Assembly: GCA_902550555.1 (NCBI GenBank)
Contig: CACCZR010000005.1
Location: 45,002 to 109,001 of the forward strand
Reading direction: 5' to 3'
DNA length: 64,000 nucleotides
From: an uncultured SAR116 cluster alpha proteobacterium
Lineage (GTDB): Bacteria; Pseudomonadota; Alphaproteobacteria; Puniceispirillales; Marisalimonadaceae
The notes beneath the pieces were generated by a model. That model saw nothing but the letters and a program-made list of their open reading frames with translations, was not told the origin of the DNA and made no database searches. The translations under genes were made by a program, and so were the position numbers. Shown here piece after piece: positions 18,429 to 27,104 of this stretch. Every line of letters begins with the position of its first letter. The first letter of the stretch is position 1.

Positions 18429-19904
18429 TTATTCTGCAGCTTTGTCGTGCTTTATAGGTACGTCATATTTGTCCATCACTTTATCAACTACTTCTTCAAA
18501 ATGATTCCAAGGTGTTTCTCTAAAGTTATGATTTCTTATAATAAATGAGGCGCCAGCATAAAATTTTTCATATTGTAGTTGTCTTCCAGCAAATTCTGAT
18601 CCAACAACATCCCATGCTAATTTAAATAATTTCATTCTATCTAAAGCATTCATTTGAGGTGTTTGGAAATAAGTTTCAAAGTCATTTAAGAGTTCTTTAT
18701 TTTTCATGACTTTAATACTAGCTGGCATTTGAAAGACACCACCACCGCATAAAGTTCTTAATTCATCAATAATCATCGAGTAATTATCAGTACAAAAATT
18801 TAAGGCTGCATACATTATACGTCTATTAAATGTTTTAAAACTTTCTGGCCAATTTTCAGCATTTTCAATTTGTCCATAAATCATTCCAGAAAGGGTTGAT
18901 TCTAGAGCTGACATTTTACCTAAAGTTTCTCTTACAGCTGGAACTTCATCTGCGCCAGTAGCTTTTGCAACTTTATAACAGAGGCCAACAATTAATTCCA
19001 TTTTTGACCAATACCTTACATTTGATTGATGATTTCCGTAACAGTGTGCTGGAGTTTTAAAGTAAATCTCTCTAGCTTGTATTGCGTCATCTTTAACAAA
19101 TATCCTTTCCCAAGGAACTAAAACTTTTTCGCACATTACTAGGACATCGGTTTCGTCTTGGTTCCAAGATAAAGGTGCATCAAATTGATTGTCATAATGG
19201 TTTGAAAGAGGTTGTCTCATCCATAAAGATAGTCCATTAGAATTACACGGTATAGCGCAGGTTATTGATTGTTTTACTTGGTCAGGTGCTAAAGGTATCA
19301 AATTTCCAATCCAAATTTCATTTGCAAAAATTGCGCTAGTTGCAAGCATTTTCATACCTGATATAACTACGCCTTTATCATTTTCTGATACCACTGATAA
19401 AGTTGGAATTGGCAAATTTCTTTTTTGATAAAACTCAGGATTTCTTGCCGCTTGAGGAGGTACTACAGCGTATGATGCAAAAACATCATTTTTCTTCATA
19501 TATTCATAATAATTCAGTAAATTATCACTGAATTTATATTTTTCATTATCAAAGATATCTGTACTGGTAGACATGCCAGTAACAAAACTTGCAACATGAT
19601 CCATTGACCTTCCCATCATTCCAGAGGTATGGTCAGCGATGATTTTATGAGCCTTTGAACGTTTTCTTAAGTCATCTTTATTTTTAGCTTGAATAAACCA
19701 GGTAGAAAAAGTCTCTCCGTTTTCTTCATAGGTTAAGTGCTCTTTATATTCTTTGTTATGTTTTAAATCATAGAGTTGTGCAACGGTTTTAGCAGCTCTT
19801 TTTAATGATGGATGTTTTGTAACATCGGAAACTTTTTCATCACCAATAAATACAACTCTTCCATCTCGAAGTTGTTCTAAATGATCTTTTCCAGTTTTAA
19901 TCAT
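18429..19904 (-). CDS. 4-hydroxyphenylacetate 3-monooxygenase (HpaB)-family flavin monooxygenase
   Basis: A 491-residue class D flavin-dependent monooxygenase with an acyl-CoA-dehydrogenase-like fold. Recognisable parts are 'DGRVVFIGDEKVSDV' at the start, 'MMGRSMDHVASF' around residue 98, the flavin-contact segment 'KMLATSAIFANEIWIGN', and 'LCGGGVFQMPAS'. The cysteine ligands of the [4Fe-4S] relative 4-hydroxybutyryl-CoA dehydratase are absent from the corresponding N-terminal region, so oxygenase chemistry is favoured. Such enzymes need a partner flavin reductase; none lies in this operon. The gene shares one base with the upstream cupin gene (TAATG junction). Substrates in the family include phenols and N-heterocycles such as pyrrole-2-carboxylate, so the target here is open. 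Confidence 0.9.
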   Translation of the reverse strand: MIKTGKDHLEQLRDGRVVFIGDEKVSDVTKHPSLKRAAKTVAQLYDLKHNKEYKEHLTYEENGETFSTWFIQAKNKDDLRKRSKAHKIIADHTSGMMGRSMDHVASFVTGMSTSTDIFDNEKYKFSDNLLNYYEYMKKNDVFASYAVVPPQAARNPEFYQKRNLPIPTLSVVSENDKGVVISGMKMLATSAIFANEIWIGNLIPLAPDQVKQSITCAIPCNSNGLSLWMRQPLSNHYDNQFDAPLSWNQDETDVLVMCEKVLVPWERIFVKDDAIQAREIYFKTPAHCYGNHQSNVRYWSKMELIVGLCYKVAKATGADEVPAVRETLGKMSALESTLSGMIYGQIENAENWPESFKTFNRRIMYAALNFCTDNYSMIIDELRTLCGGGVFQMPASIKVMKNKELLNDFETYFQTPQMNALDRMKLFKLAWDVVGSEFAGRQLQYEKFYAGASFIIRNHNFRETPWNHFEEVVDKVMDKYDVPIKHDKAAE

Positions 19905-20290
19905 TAAAATTCCTCATCATTTTTGTAATAATGTAATTCAAACAAAGTACAGCCATTTTCAGATTTAAATGGTCCATGATAAACTCCAGGTGGTCTGCAT
20001 GCATAAGTTGCTTTGTTGAATGTTTCTCCTCCATTGCCTTGTTCATCATTGCCAACAATTAGGTCACCAGAAACTAAAAAAACTTCTTCCCAGTGATCAT
20101 GCACAAAAGGTTCTTTTGTATAAACACCTGGATCAAATCTTAATAACCTAGATCTGCTTCCAGTTTTTGTTTCTTCATTTAAATCAGATGCTAGGATTTT
20201 TTGTTTAATACCTTCAGGGTATCCATAAGGAGTTTTCCAGCCTTCTTTATTAGAAATTAATTCAAATTCAATATGTGGTTTTCTATTCAT
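19904..20290 (-). CDS. Cupin-domain protein
   Basis: A 128-residue single-cupin protein. The metal-binding motif is visible in 'EPFVHDHWEEVFLVSGD' (His, His, Glu), and the second cupin motif lies around 'PPGVYHGPF'. Small cupins of this kind may be ring-cleaving dioxygenases, isomerases or sensors such as the ChrR C-terminal domain. It stands between a CoA ligase and the HpaB-type monooxygenase and overlaps the latter by one base, so translation is coupled. A role as an accessory or downstream enzyme acting on the hydroxylated product is plausible but not shown. Confidence 0.85.
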   Translation of the reverse strand: MNRKPHIEFELISNKEGWKTPYGYPEGIKQKILASDLNEETKTGSRSRLLRFDPGVYTKEPFVHDHWEEVFLVSGDLIVGNDEQGNGGETFNKATYACRPPGVYHGPFKSENGCTLFELHYYKNDEEF

Positions 20291-20314
20291 AATAATATTA
20301 TCATAGTTTTGACA

Positions 20315-21838
20315 TTAATTGTCTAGTTCATATTCTCCAGCTAAAATTTTTCTTCTTAAAATTTTTCCTGTTGGAGATTTTGGGATCTCTTTTATAAAAA
20401 CATAAGATTTTGGTCTTTTAAAATTAGATAGATCTGATTTTCTGCAAAAGTCATCCAATTCATTAAAATTAATTTTTTTATTACTTTTGATAAAAGCAGT
20501 AACTTTTTGGCCCCACTTTTCATCTTTTAGTCCAACTATTACAACCTCATTAACGTCTGGATGTAACGAAATAACATTTTCAATTTCTATTGGAAAAACA
20601 TTTTCACCACCAGTAATAATCATATCATCAACTCTTCCAGTTACGTACAAATCACCATTTTCATCAAAATATCCCGTATCTTTAGTAAAATACCAGTCAT
20701 CAATAATTGAACTTTTGTCAGCATCAGGTCTTTCTAAATAACCTTCAAAAGCTTCATCATTTTTTATATATGCTATAATTTCACCTTCTTCATCTATTTT
20801 TGTTTTAGAATTTATATTTTTAGAATTTATCTTAACAACTCTTATATTTTGGTTTATTCCTGCCTTTCCTGCAGATCCAGGTTTGTTTAATGCGTTAGGT
20901 TCTATTGTAAAGGTATAAATTTCAGAAGAGCCATAATGATTTATTAATTGAGAAACTGAAAAGTTTTGCTTAATTTTTTTTATTAACCCGTCTGTCATTG
21001 GTGCTCCAGCAAATCCTAGCTTATTACATGTCAACAATTTTTCTTTTTTAAAGTAGGGAGAATTTATCAAATCGTGATAAAGCGTAGGGACTAAATATAA
21101 AGATGAAATTTTATTTTTATAAATTAACTCTATAGCTTCTTGAGGATTATATTTAGGTTGAGCAACAAAGTTACCATTTACTAATGTCATAGATAATAAA
21201 GATCTTACACCCATTGTATGATATAAGGGCATTACACCTAAAGTAGATTCATATCTTTCATACCTATTTTGTGCGATGTGAGCTATCGCAGAACTTCTTT
21301 CTGCAAAATGAGATCTTGGAACACCTTTTGGTTGGCCGGTAGTACCTGAGGTATATAGAATAATTGAACAATCTGTATAATGAGCTTCGGATGAAACAAA
21401 TATCTTTTTCAAGTTAATTAAATTTTTAAAATTTTCATATTTTGTAATTTGTGAGGATATTGAAATTTTAATAATAGAATTTGATAAATTAGATAAATTT
21501 ATTTCTTTTTCAGAAAAGTCATCAAATATAATACATTTTGATTTTGAATTTTTTAAAAAAAAAATTATTTCTTCAGATTTTACTCTCCAATTGATTGGAA
21601 CTATAACAATTCCAATTAGTTGACATGCCCAGTGAATTGTACAAGCCTCAAAGGTATTTGGTAAAAGGGTCATTAACCTATCACCTTTTCTTAGCCCCAT
21701 TTTTTTTAACGAGATCGCTAAACTTGAAATTTTATTTAACCAATTTGAATAATTGAGATGTTTGTTTTGATACGTTATTGCTATAGCTTCAGGACAACGA
21801 TCAACTGATGATAAAAAAGTTGCACCTAAATCAATCAT
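20315..21838 (-). CDS. AMP-forming acyl-CoA synthetase / aromatic acid-CoA ligase
   Basis: A 507-residue ANL-superfamily adenylating enzyme that makes an acyl-AMP and then an acyl-CoA. The phosphate loop is 'LYTSGTTGQPKGVPRSH'. The A5 motif is 'NHYGSSEIYTF', the hinge region 'TKDTGYFDENGDLYVTGR' includes the adenosine-binding aspartate, and the catalytic C-terminal lysine is in 'SPTGKILRRK'. It overlaps the [2Fe-2S] subunit gene by 8 bases. Placed directly after the importer and among ring-modifying enzymes, it probably activates the imported acid at the start of the pathway. Confidence 0.92.
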   Translation of the reverse strand: MIDLGATFLSSVDRCPEAIAITYQNKHLNYSNWLNKISSLAISLKKMGLRKGDRLMTLLPNTFEACTIHWACQLIGIVIVPINWRVKSEEIIFFLKNSKSKCIIFDDFSEKEINLSNLSNSIIKISISSQITKYENFKNLINLKKIFVSSEAHYTDCSIILYTSGTTGQPKGVPRSHFAERSSAIAHIAQNRYERYESTLGVMPLYHTMGVRSLLSMTLVNGNFVAQPKYNPQEAIELIYKNKISSLYLVPTLYHDLINSPYFKKEKLLTCNKLGFAGAPMTDGLIKKIKQNFSVSQLINHYGSSEIYTFTIEPNALNKPGSAGKAGINQNIRVVKINSKNINSKTKIDEEGEIIAYIKNDEAFEGYLERPDADKSSIIDDWYFTKDTGYFDENGDLYVTGRVDDMIITGGENVFPIEIENVISLHPDVNEVVIVGLKDEKWGQKVTAFIKSNKKINFNELDDFCRKSDLSNFKRPKSYVFIKEIPKSPTGKILRRKILAGEYELDN

Positions 21839-22337
21839 TTTTTGATTTTTTGAACCTATTTAAAAACACTTCTTCAACTGCTTTGACTATGCCAGTATAA
21901 CCGGTACATCTACAAATATTACCACTTAATTTTTCTCTTATTTCTTCTTCTTTTAGAAATTGTTTTTTTTCTAAAAGGTAGACTATAGTTGTTATAAAGC
22001 CAGGTGTACAATAGCCACATTGAAGGGCATGATAATTTTTAAATGCTTCTCTTAAATCATCATAAGAACTGTTTTCTGATATACCTTCAATAGTGGTTAT
22101 TTCACCATTGTCTATTTGAGGGGCTAGCATTAAACAAGATCTTACAGGTTCGTTATTAAACAATATTGTACATGCTCCACAAATACCATGTTCACATCCA
22201 ACATGAGTGCCGGTCATGCCACAATCAAATCTCAAAAAATCACTTAAAAGTTGTCTAGGTTTTACTTGTTTTTGAATTAATTCATTATTGAGTTTGAAAC
22301 TTATTTTTAACCTATTGTCATCATTATAGATTCTCAT
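21831..22337 (-). CDS. Molybdenum hydroxylase [2Fe-2S] subunit (CoxS type)
   Basis: A 168-residue small subunit with two iron-sulfur clusters. The plant-ferredoxin-type motif is 'GCEHGICGACTILF' plus the distant cysteine in 'PVRSC', and the second cluster lies in 'LQCGYCTPGF' and 'NICRCTGYTG'. It should transfer electrons from the molybdenum centre to FAD. The partner catalytic and FAD subunits are encoded downstream at 14675-17626 and 13854-14678, with four other genes between. This spread is unusual because the three subunits are normally adjacent. The gene follows the ABC transporter genes after a 23-base gap. Confidence 0.93.
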   Translation of the reverse strand: MRIYNDDNRLKISFKLNNELIQKQVKPRQLLSDFLRFDCGMTGTHVGCEHGICGACTILFNNEPVRSCLMLAPQIDNGEITTIEGISENSSYDDLREAFKNYHALQCGYCTPGFITTIVYLLEKKQFLKEEEIREKLSGNICRCTGYTGIVKAVEEVFLNRFKKSKND

Positions 22338-22360
22338 ATAAAAAATTTTACAGTATTATA

Positions 22361-23005
22361 TTATTTTTTTTTAATTTCTCCGCGTTCAATTGTGAATGTT
22401 CGATCTAACATTTTTTCATAATGTTTTTCATTACTTTCAGCAACTAAAGTAGTAACGCCTTGTTTTTTTAAATTATTTAAGATTTCAATAATTCTTTTAG
22501 TTAGAGCTGGTGCAATACCTTCAGTAGGTTCGTCTAATAACAATAATTTTCTACCCACCATAAGAGCTCTTGATAAAGCTATTAATTTTTGTTGTCCACC
22601 AGATAAACTTGTTGAAGGTCTGTCTTTTAAATCTTTGGCTTCTGGGATGATTTGATATATCCATTCAAGTCTTTCATTCCAATCATCTAGACCAACTGCC
22701 CATACTGGTATCATTATATTTTCTTCAGACGACATAGAGGGTATTAACCTTCTATCTTCAGGCATATAACCTATTAACATTTGAGCTCTTTTTTCAGAAG
22801 GGTGAACAACTAAATCTTCATTTTCGAAATTTATTTCTCCAGATTTTGTTTTTAGTATACCCATAATAGTTTTGAGCAACGTAGTTTTACCTGCGCCATT
22901 TCTTCCAATCAAACCAACCATTTCTCCTTGACTTAGATCAAGAGAGGCATTTTTTAAAATTCCAACTGGACCAATATCTACATTAATTTTATTTAGTGAC
23001 AACAT
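22361..23005 (-). CDS. livF: Branched-chain amino acid-type ABC transporter ATP-binding protein (LivF-like)
   Basis: A 214-residue ABC ATPase. Walker A is 'GLIGRNGAGKTTLLK', the signature is 'LSGGQQKLIALSRAL' and Walker B is 'LLLLDEPTEGIAP'. Its length and order after LivG fit LivF of the hydrophobic amino acid uptake (HAAT) family. It works on the cytoplasmic face with LivG to energise the LivHM permease. The surrounding genes encode aromatic-type catabolism, so the substrate is more likely an aromatic or heteroaromatic acid than leucine; that is inference. Gap to LivG is 14 bases. Confidence 0.93.
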   Translation of the reverse strand: MLSLNKINVDIGPVGILKNASLDLSQGEMVGLIGRNGAGKTTLLKTIMGILKTKSGEINFENEDLVVHPSEKRAQMLIGYMPEDRRLIPSMSSEENIMIPVWAVGLDDWNERLEWIYQIIPEAKDLKDRPSTSLSGGQQKLIALSRALMVGRKLLLLDEPTEGIAPALTKRIIEILNNLKKQGVTTLVAESNEKHYEKMLDRTFTIERGEIKKK

Positions 23006-23019
23006 TATACTATCCTAAT

Positions 23020-23766
23020 TTAACCTAAAACATATTGAATTACTTTTTTATCTTTTAAAGCTTGTTTTGGTGGCGCATCACAGATTATTTGGCCTTGATA
23101 AAAAGCCATGACTCTATCAACATACCTCTCAACAATCTCCATGTCGTGTTCCACGAAAAGGACTGTTGTGCCACTTTTCTTAAGAGCAGAAATAACAATA
23201 TCCATTATTCCAAATTTTTCCTCTACAGATACACCCGAAGTTGGTTCATCAAGAAGTAAAATTTTGGGTTCACCTACAACTGCCATAGCTATATCAAGTA
23301 ATTTTCTCATACCTTGAGATAGGGTGCTTACTATAAGATCTTTTTGTGTGATAATATTATACTGTTTTAAAATTTTATCACATTCTTTAGATAAATTTTC
23401 ATCATCTATTGGGTTAAGAAGTTGAGACCCACTTTTTTTGGCTAATGACATTGCAATCATTAAGTTTTGTTTAACTGTCATAGACATAAAAACTTGACTA
23501 ACTTGAAATGATCTACATACACCAATATGTGTTGCTTCTCTTGGTTTGATGCCAGTTATATCACTGCCATTAAACTCAATGGTACCGCTTGTTGGTTTTA
23601 AATACCCAGTTATCATATTTACAAAAACTGTTTTGCCTGCACCATTCGCACCAATGATGCCAATTATTTCTCCTTCTTTAACGGAAATATTAATATCTTC
23701 AGCAGCAATAATTCCCGAAAAAGATTTTTGAAGATTACTAGTTTTCAAAATCTCTTTAATAGCCAT
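23020..23766 (-). CDS. livG: Branched-chain amino acid-type ABC transporter ATP-binding protein (LivG-like)
   Basis: A 248-residue ABC ATPase. It has Walker A 'GIIGANGAGKTVFVNM', the signature 'LSQGMRKLLDIAMAV', Walker B 'ILLLDEPTSGVS' and the H-loop 'FVEHDMEIV'. The C-terminal tail beyond the H-loop ('MAFYQGQIICDAPP') is typical of LivG. It lies 1 base after LivM, indicating co-translation. With LivF it powers the LivHM permease. The substrate is set by the binding protein at 25681-27009. Confidence 0.93.
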   Translation of the reverse strand: MAIKEILKTSNLQKSFSGIIAAEDINISVKEGEIIGIIGANGAGKTVFVNMITGYLKPTSGTIEFNGSDITGIKPREATHIGVCRSFQVSQVFMSMTVKQNLMIAMSLAKKSGSQLLNPIDDENLSKECDKILKQYNIITQKDLIVSTLSQGMRKLLDIAMAVVGEPKILLLDEPTSGVSVEEKFGIMDIVISALKKSGTTVLFVEHDMEIVERYVDRVMAFYQGQIICDAPPKQALKDKKVIQYVLG

Positions 23767-23767
23767 T

Positions 23768-24724
23768 TTACTTTTTTTCTTTCTTAAAAGGGTTTATTTT
23801 TTGAAATAATGACCATAAGCCTCCAGGTAGAAAGAAAATTATTGCAAGTAATGTTCCTCCAATAATCATTTGCCATGCCTGAGGTGCAAACTCATAAGCA
23901 TATGTCCTAATAAATTCAAAAAATATTGCCCCAACAAATGGAGCTAGAATATTACCTAAGCCAGCCATTATTGTAACAAAAACTAATTCACCAGATACAC
24001 TCCATAAAACCATTGAGTCTGGGTCAACTTGTCCAAGAGCTGCAGCCATAAGACCACCAGCACCTCCAGCTAAACAAGCAGAAATAACATATTTTATGTG
24101 AATTGCTTTTTCTACTGAATAACCTAGATACTCGACTCTAATTTCATTATCCATGATAGCAGTTGTTAAATGTCCTAAACTTGACCTTAAATATGCATGG
24201 GCAAATATTAAAGACAATATAACAACAAACCCAATAAAGTAAAAAAGACCAAATCTACCAAGTTCAAACCCAAACATAGTTGAAGGAGAAATCGACATTC
24301 CATCTGTTGAGCCTAAAAATTCTGCTTTAGCAAGTAGTCCATATAAAACCATAGAAAAAGCCAAAGATAGCATTGCAAAAAATATTTCTCTATATCTTCT
24401 AAGAATAAATCCAAGAACAAATCCTAACAATCCCGCAGCAGCTATTGCTATAATAATTCTTAAAAAAACATCAGTTACTCCTAAATATTTTTGAGCCATT
24501 GCAACAGCGTATGCACCAAATCCATAATATAAAGCGTGTCCAAAAGAAACCAAATTAGTTCTCCACAAGATCATCAATCCTAGAACAGCTAAACCCCTAG
24601 ACAAACCATACATAAAATTATTTGACATCCATTCTGGTAAAATAAATGTTCCTAATAATACAACTATAAAAACAAATCCTATGCCGACCTGTATTGTTTG
24701 TTCTTTTAAAATACCTTTAAACAT
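23768..24724 (-). CDS. livM: Branched-chain amino acid-type ABC transporter permease (LivM-like)
   Basis: A 318-residue inner-membrane permease with about nine hydrophobic segments. The LivM family landmarks are recognisable: 'LWRTNLVSFGHALYYGFGAYA' near residues 53-73, the EAA-type cytoplasmic loop after 'NEIRVEYLGYSVEKAIHIKY', and 'IMAGLGNILAPFVGAIFFE' near the C-terminus. Its start shares one base with the LivH stop. It forms the translocation pore with LivH. Confidence 0.92.
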   Translation of the reverse strand: MFKGILKEQTIQVGIGFVFIVVLLGTFILPEWMSNNFMYGLSRGLAVLGLMILWRTNLVSFGHALYYGFGAYAVAMAQKYLGVTDVFLRIIIAIAAAGLLGFVLGFILRRYREIFFAMLSLAFSMVLYGLLAKAEFLGSTDGMSISPSTMFGFELGRFGLFYFIGFVVILSLIFAHAYLRSSLGHLTTAIMDNEIRVEYLGYSVEKAIHIKYVISACLAGGAGGLMAAALGQVDPDSMVLWSVSGELVFVTIMAGLGNILAPFVGAIFFEFIRTYAYEFAPQAWQMIIGGTLLAIIFFLPGGLWSLFQKINPFKKEKK

Positions 24725-25620
24725 TAAATTTTCCTTGGTTTTGGAGGAGCAAATAATCCTTCAGGTTTAATTATAAGCACTATAGCCATAATTGCGTATA
24801 TTATGAATAACTCTAAGATTGGTGCTTGATGGACGGCAAATGCTCTAACTAATCCAACAATTAAAGATCCAATAAGCGCGCCGGGAACTGATCCCATCCC
24901 ACCAATAACAACAACAGCAAAACTCATGACTACTACATCAATTGCAAACCCAGGTGATACAGATATTGTTGGAGCTATATAAGCACCGCCTAGAGCTCCA
25001 AGCATGCCACCTATAATAAATGTTATTAAATAAACTTTTGTTACATTTATGCCCATAGAAACACTGACTTCTCTATCAAAAATAACTGATTGAAGAACTT
25101 TTCCATATTTTGTTTTTTTGAGGAAATACCAACAAATAAAAGCAACAATTATTGCAAGTCCAGCAAGTGTGAGAGAATAAACACCTTGAAAAATTCCACC
25201 AAGTTCAATTCCACCTAATTCCATCGCAGGGTAATATGGCATAAGAGGGTCAACGCCAAATACATGTAATATTAGATCTTCAAGAATCCAAAAAAGTCCA
25301 AAAGTTGCAAGTACTATTAAATGAATATCTTCATTATACATTTTTCTTAAAATAAATCTTTCTATTATATAACCAAAAAAAAGCCCTACTATTATTGCAG
25401 ATAGGAAAATAGCAAAGTAATATAAAAATGAATTGTATTCATTATCACCCAAATAAATTATAGAAATTGATGCTAGATATGCACCCCAAGCAAAAAAACC
25501 ACCATGAGCTACATTTAATATTTTCATTACACCAAAAGTTATTGTGAGGCCTAAACTTACAATAAATAAATACGAAGCATAAATTAAGCCGTCTAAAAGA
25601 ACTGTTATTAAAAATTGCAT
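24724..25620 (-). CDS. livH: Branched-chain amino acid-type ABC transporter permease (LivH-like)
   Basis: A 298-residue inner-membrane permease with about eight hydrophobic segments. It shows the LivH features 'GLTITFGVMKILNVAHGGFF' at the start of the second segment, 'GINVTKVYLITFIIGGMLG' and 'VVVIGGMGSVPGALIGSLIVG'. AGGA lies at good spacing before the ATG at 25620. Upstream, a hairpin at 25641-25666 separates it from the substrate-binding protein gene. It pairs with LivM. Confidence 0.93.
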   Translation of the reverse strand: MQFLITVLLDGLIYASYLFIVSLGLTITFGVMKILNVAHGGFFAWGAYLASISIIYLGDNEYNSFLYYFAIFLSAIIVGLFFGYIIERFILRKMYNEDIHLIVLATFGLFWILEDLILHVFGVDPLMPYYPAMELGGIELGGIFQGVYSLTLAGLAIIVAFICWYFLKKTKYGKVLQSVIFDREVSVSMGINVTKVYLITFIIGGMLGALGGAYIAPTISVSPGFAIDVVVMSFAVVVIGGMGSVPGALIGSLIVGLVRAFAVHQAPILELFIIYAIMAIVLIIKPEGLFAPPKPRKI

Positions 25621-25640
25621 TATTTCCTGCTTTGAAAATC

Positions 25641-25666
25641 AGAGGAGAGTGACTGAACTCTCCTCT
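25641..25666 (-). terminator. Intercistronic hairpin between binding-protein and permease genes
   Basis: A perfect 10-bp inverted repeat (AGAGGAGAGT with ACTCTCCTCT) around a 6-base loop. Read on the minus strand it follows the binding-protein stop and is succeeded by GATTTTC, a short T-run. It could be a partial terminator or an mRNA-stabilising hairpin. This is a common way to make a binding protein in excess over its permease. The effect on transcription is inference. Confidence 0.75.
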
Positions 25667-25680
25667 AAAATGATGATATA

Positions 25681-27009
25681 CTAGTTACATTTTCTTCCAG
25701 GCATACCAGACTCTACCCATTTTTGAGATATCGCGCCTGCTGGCGGATAAATACATGATGCTGAGTATTTTATAACCTTTTCAATTCCTGGTTCACCTTT
25801 TGCTTTATTGTATTTTGTAACACCGTATGCGATAGAGTGAACAGCTTGATGACCATCACCTCTTTTCATTTCAATAGTGTCAGCAAAAGACTCAAACGTA
25901 ACACCTTTCATTGCTGTAATGACTTGGTCTTGTGTAGGAAATTTTCCTGCAGCTTTGGCAGCCTTATCCATTCCAATTTTATAAAGCATCACAGCTCTCG
26001 CATATTGATAAGATGGTCCAAGAGGATATGCACCATATCTTTTTTTGTAAGAATCAATAAACCATTTGTTTAGTGGTGTAGTGTCATTTCGAACAATTAA
26101 ACCAACATTACCACGTGTTCCCATGATAACTCCATCAGGAAACTTTTTGTCGAGAGAATCCACGCCTGATCCACCAACAGATGACACTAAGATTTTCTTT
26201 TGGAAAAAACCTCTTACAAGTGCCTGGAGCATAAATGCTTCAAAGTCACCATTCCAGAAACTGGTATGAACTATTTTAGCTTTATCAAGAGATAATGCAG
26301 AAATTTCTGATCCATACTGACCAGAAAAAAGTTTTGGAAATTGAGGTTTGCTCGACCCTACAGCACTAGGCACGTACTGAGCCATTCCAAGTTTGAAGAA
26401 CTTATAAGAATCTTGGCCCCAAGCATAATTTTGATTTATGCCTGTATACATTTTGTCAGCTGTTGATACTTTTCCTTTAAAATATTCATCTGCAATATAT
26501 TTGGCTGCGGCTAAACTATCTCCAACAGCGTTACCTTGTGTTCTAAAGACGTGACTTCTAAGCTTTTCTTCATAGAGTCTTTCAGTTCCACATGTACTAA
26601 AGATTGTTAGCATTTTTACTTCATCAGCTACTGGACCAATGGCCATGCAATTTCCTGATGAGATATATCCAATCATTGCATCAACATTTTGTTTTTGAAC
26701 AAAATCTCTAAATAAACCAACTTGTTTTGTTCCACCGCCTGATTCGTCACTAAATATTGGGTTCATTGTTGCACCAGCAAAACCCTTAGTGTTATATGGA
26801 GCTGGCATAGTTCCAGAATTTATAGCATCAATCACAATTTCAGCACCTTGTTTAGCTGGAGTTCCAAAAGGACCGGCGGCAGGACCTGTTAGAAATGATA
26901 CCACACCAACTTTTACGGTATCTTTGGCATTTACAGACATAGGGAGAATAGAAGCAATTAAACCTGTAATTGCAATCTTACCCAATGTCTTTAAATTTGT
27001 TAATTTCAT
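25681..27009 (-). CDS. ABC transporter periplasmic substrate-binding protein (LivK/HAAT type)
   Basis: A 442-residue exported binding protein. The N-terminus has a signal peptide (Lys residues, then a hydrophobic stretch 'IAITGLIASILPMSV', with likely cleavage after 'VNA'). The mature protein begins with the type I periplasmic fold ('VKVGVVSFLTGPAAGPFG', then 'GAEIVIDAIN'). A strong ribosome site (AGGAGGAG) precedes the ATG at 27009. It is the first gene of the 13-kb minus-strand catabolic operon and captures the substrate for LivHMGF. The ligand cannot be read directly. The operon content suggests an aromatic or heterocyclic acid. Confidence 0.92.
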   Translation of the reverse strand: MKLTNLKTLGKIAITGLIASILPMSVNAKDTVKVGVVSFLTGPAAGPFGTPAKQGAEIVIDAINSGTMPAPYNTKGFAGATMNPIFSDESGGGTKQVGLFRDFVQKQNVDAMIGYISSGNCMAIGPVADEVKMLTIFSTCGTERLYEEKLRSHVFRTQGNAVGDSLAAAKYIADEYFKGKVSTADKMYTGINQNYAWGQDSYKFFKLGMAQYVPSAVGSSKPQFPKLFSGQYGSEISALSLDKAKIVHTSFWNGDFEAFMLQALVRGFFQKKILVSSVGGSGVDSLDKKFPDGVIMGTRGNVGLIVRNDTTPLNKWFIDSYKKRYGAYPLGPSYQYARAVMLYKIGMDKAAKAAGKFPTQDQVITAMKGVTFESFADTIEMKRGDGHQAVHSIAYGVTKYNKAKGEPGIEKVIKYSASCIYPPAGAISQKWVESGMPGRKCN

Positions 27010-27104
27010 TATCTCCTCCTAGTTAAAGACTAACCTTATACTTCAACAAAATATTTTAATAATCAAGAGCTTCTTTGAATAAAGGTGAATTAATTAAAAA
27101 AATA

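Noticed and set aside
18429..19904. Assignment as 4-hydroxybutyryl-CoA dehydratase
   Set aside because: The cysteine ligands for its [4Fe-4S] cluster are missing, while the HpaB-type monooxygenase pattern is present.
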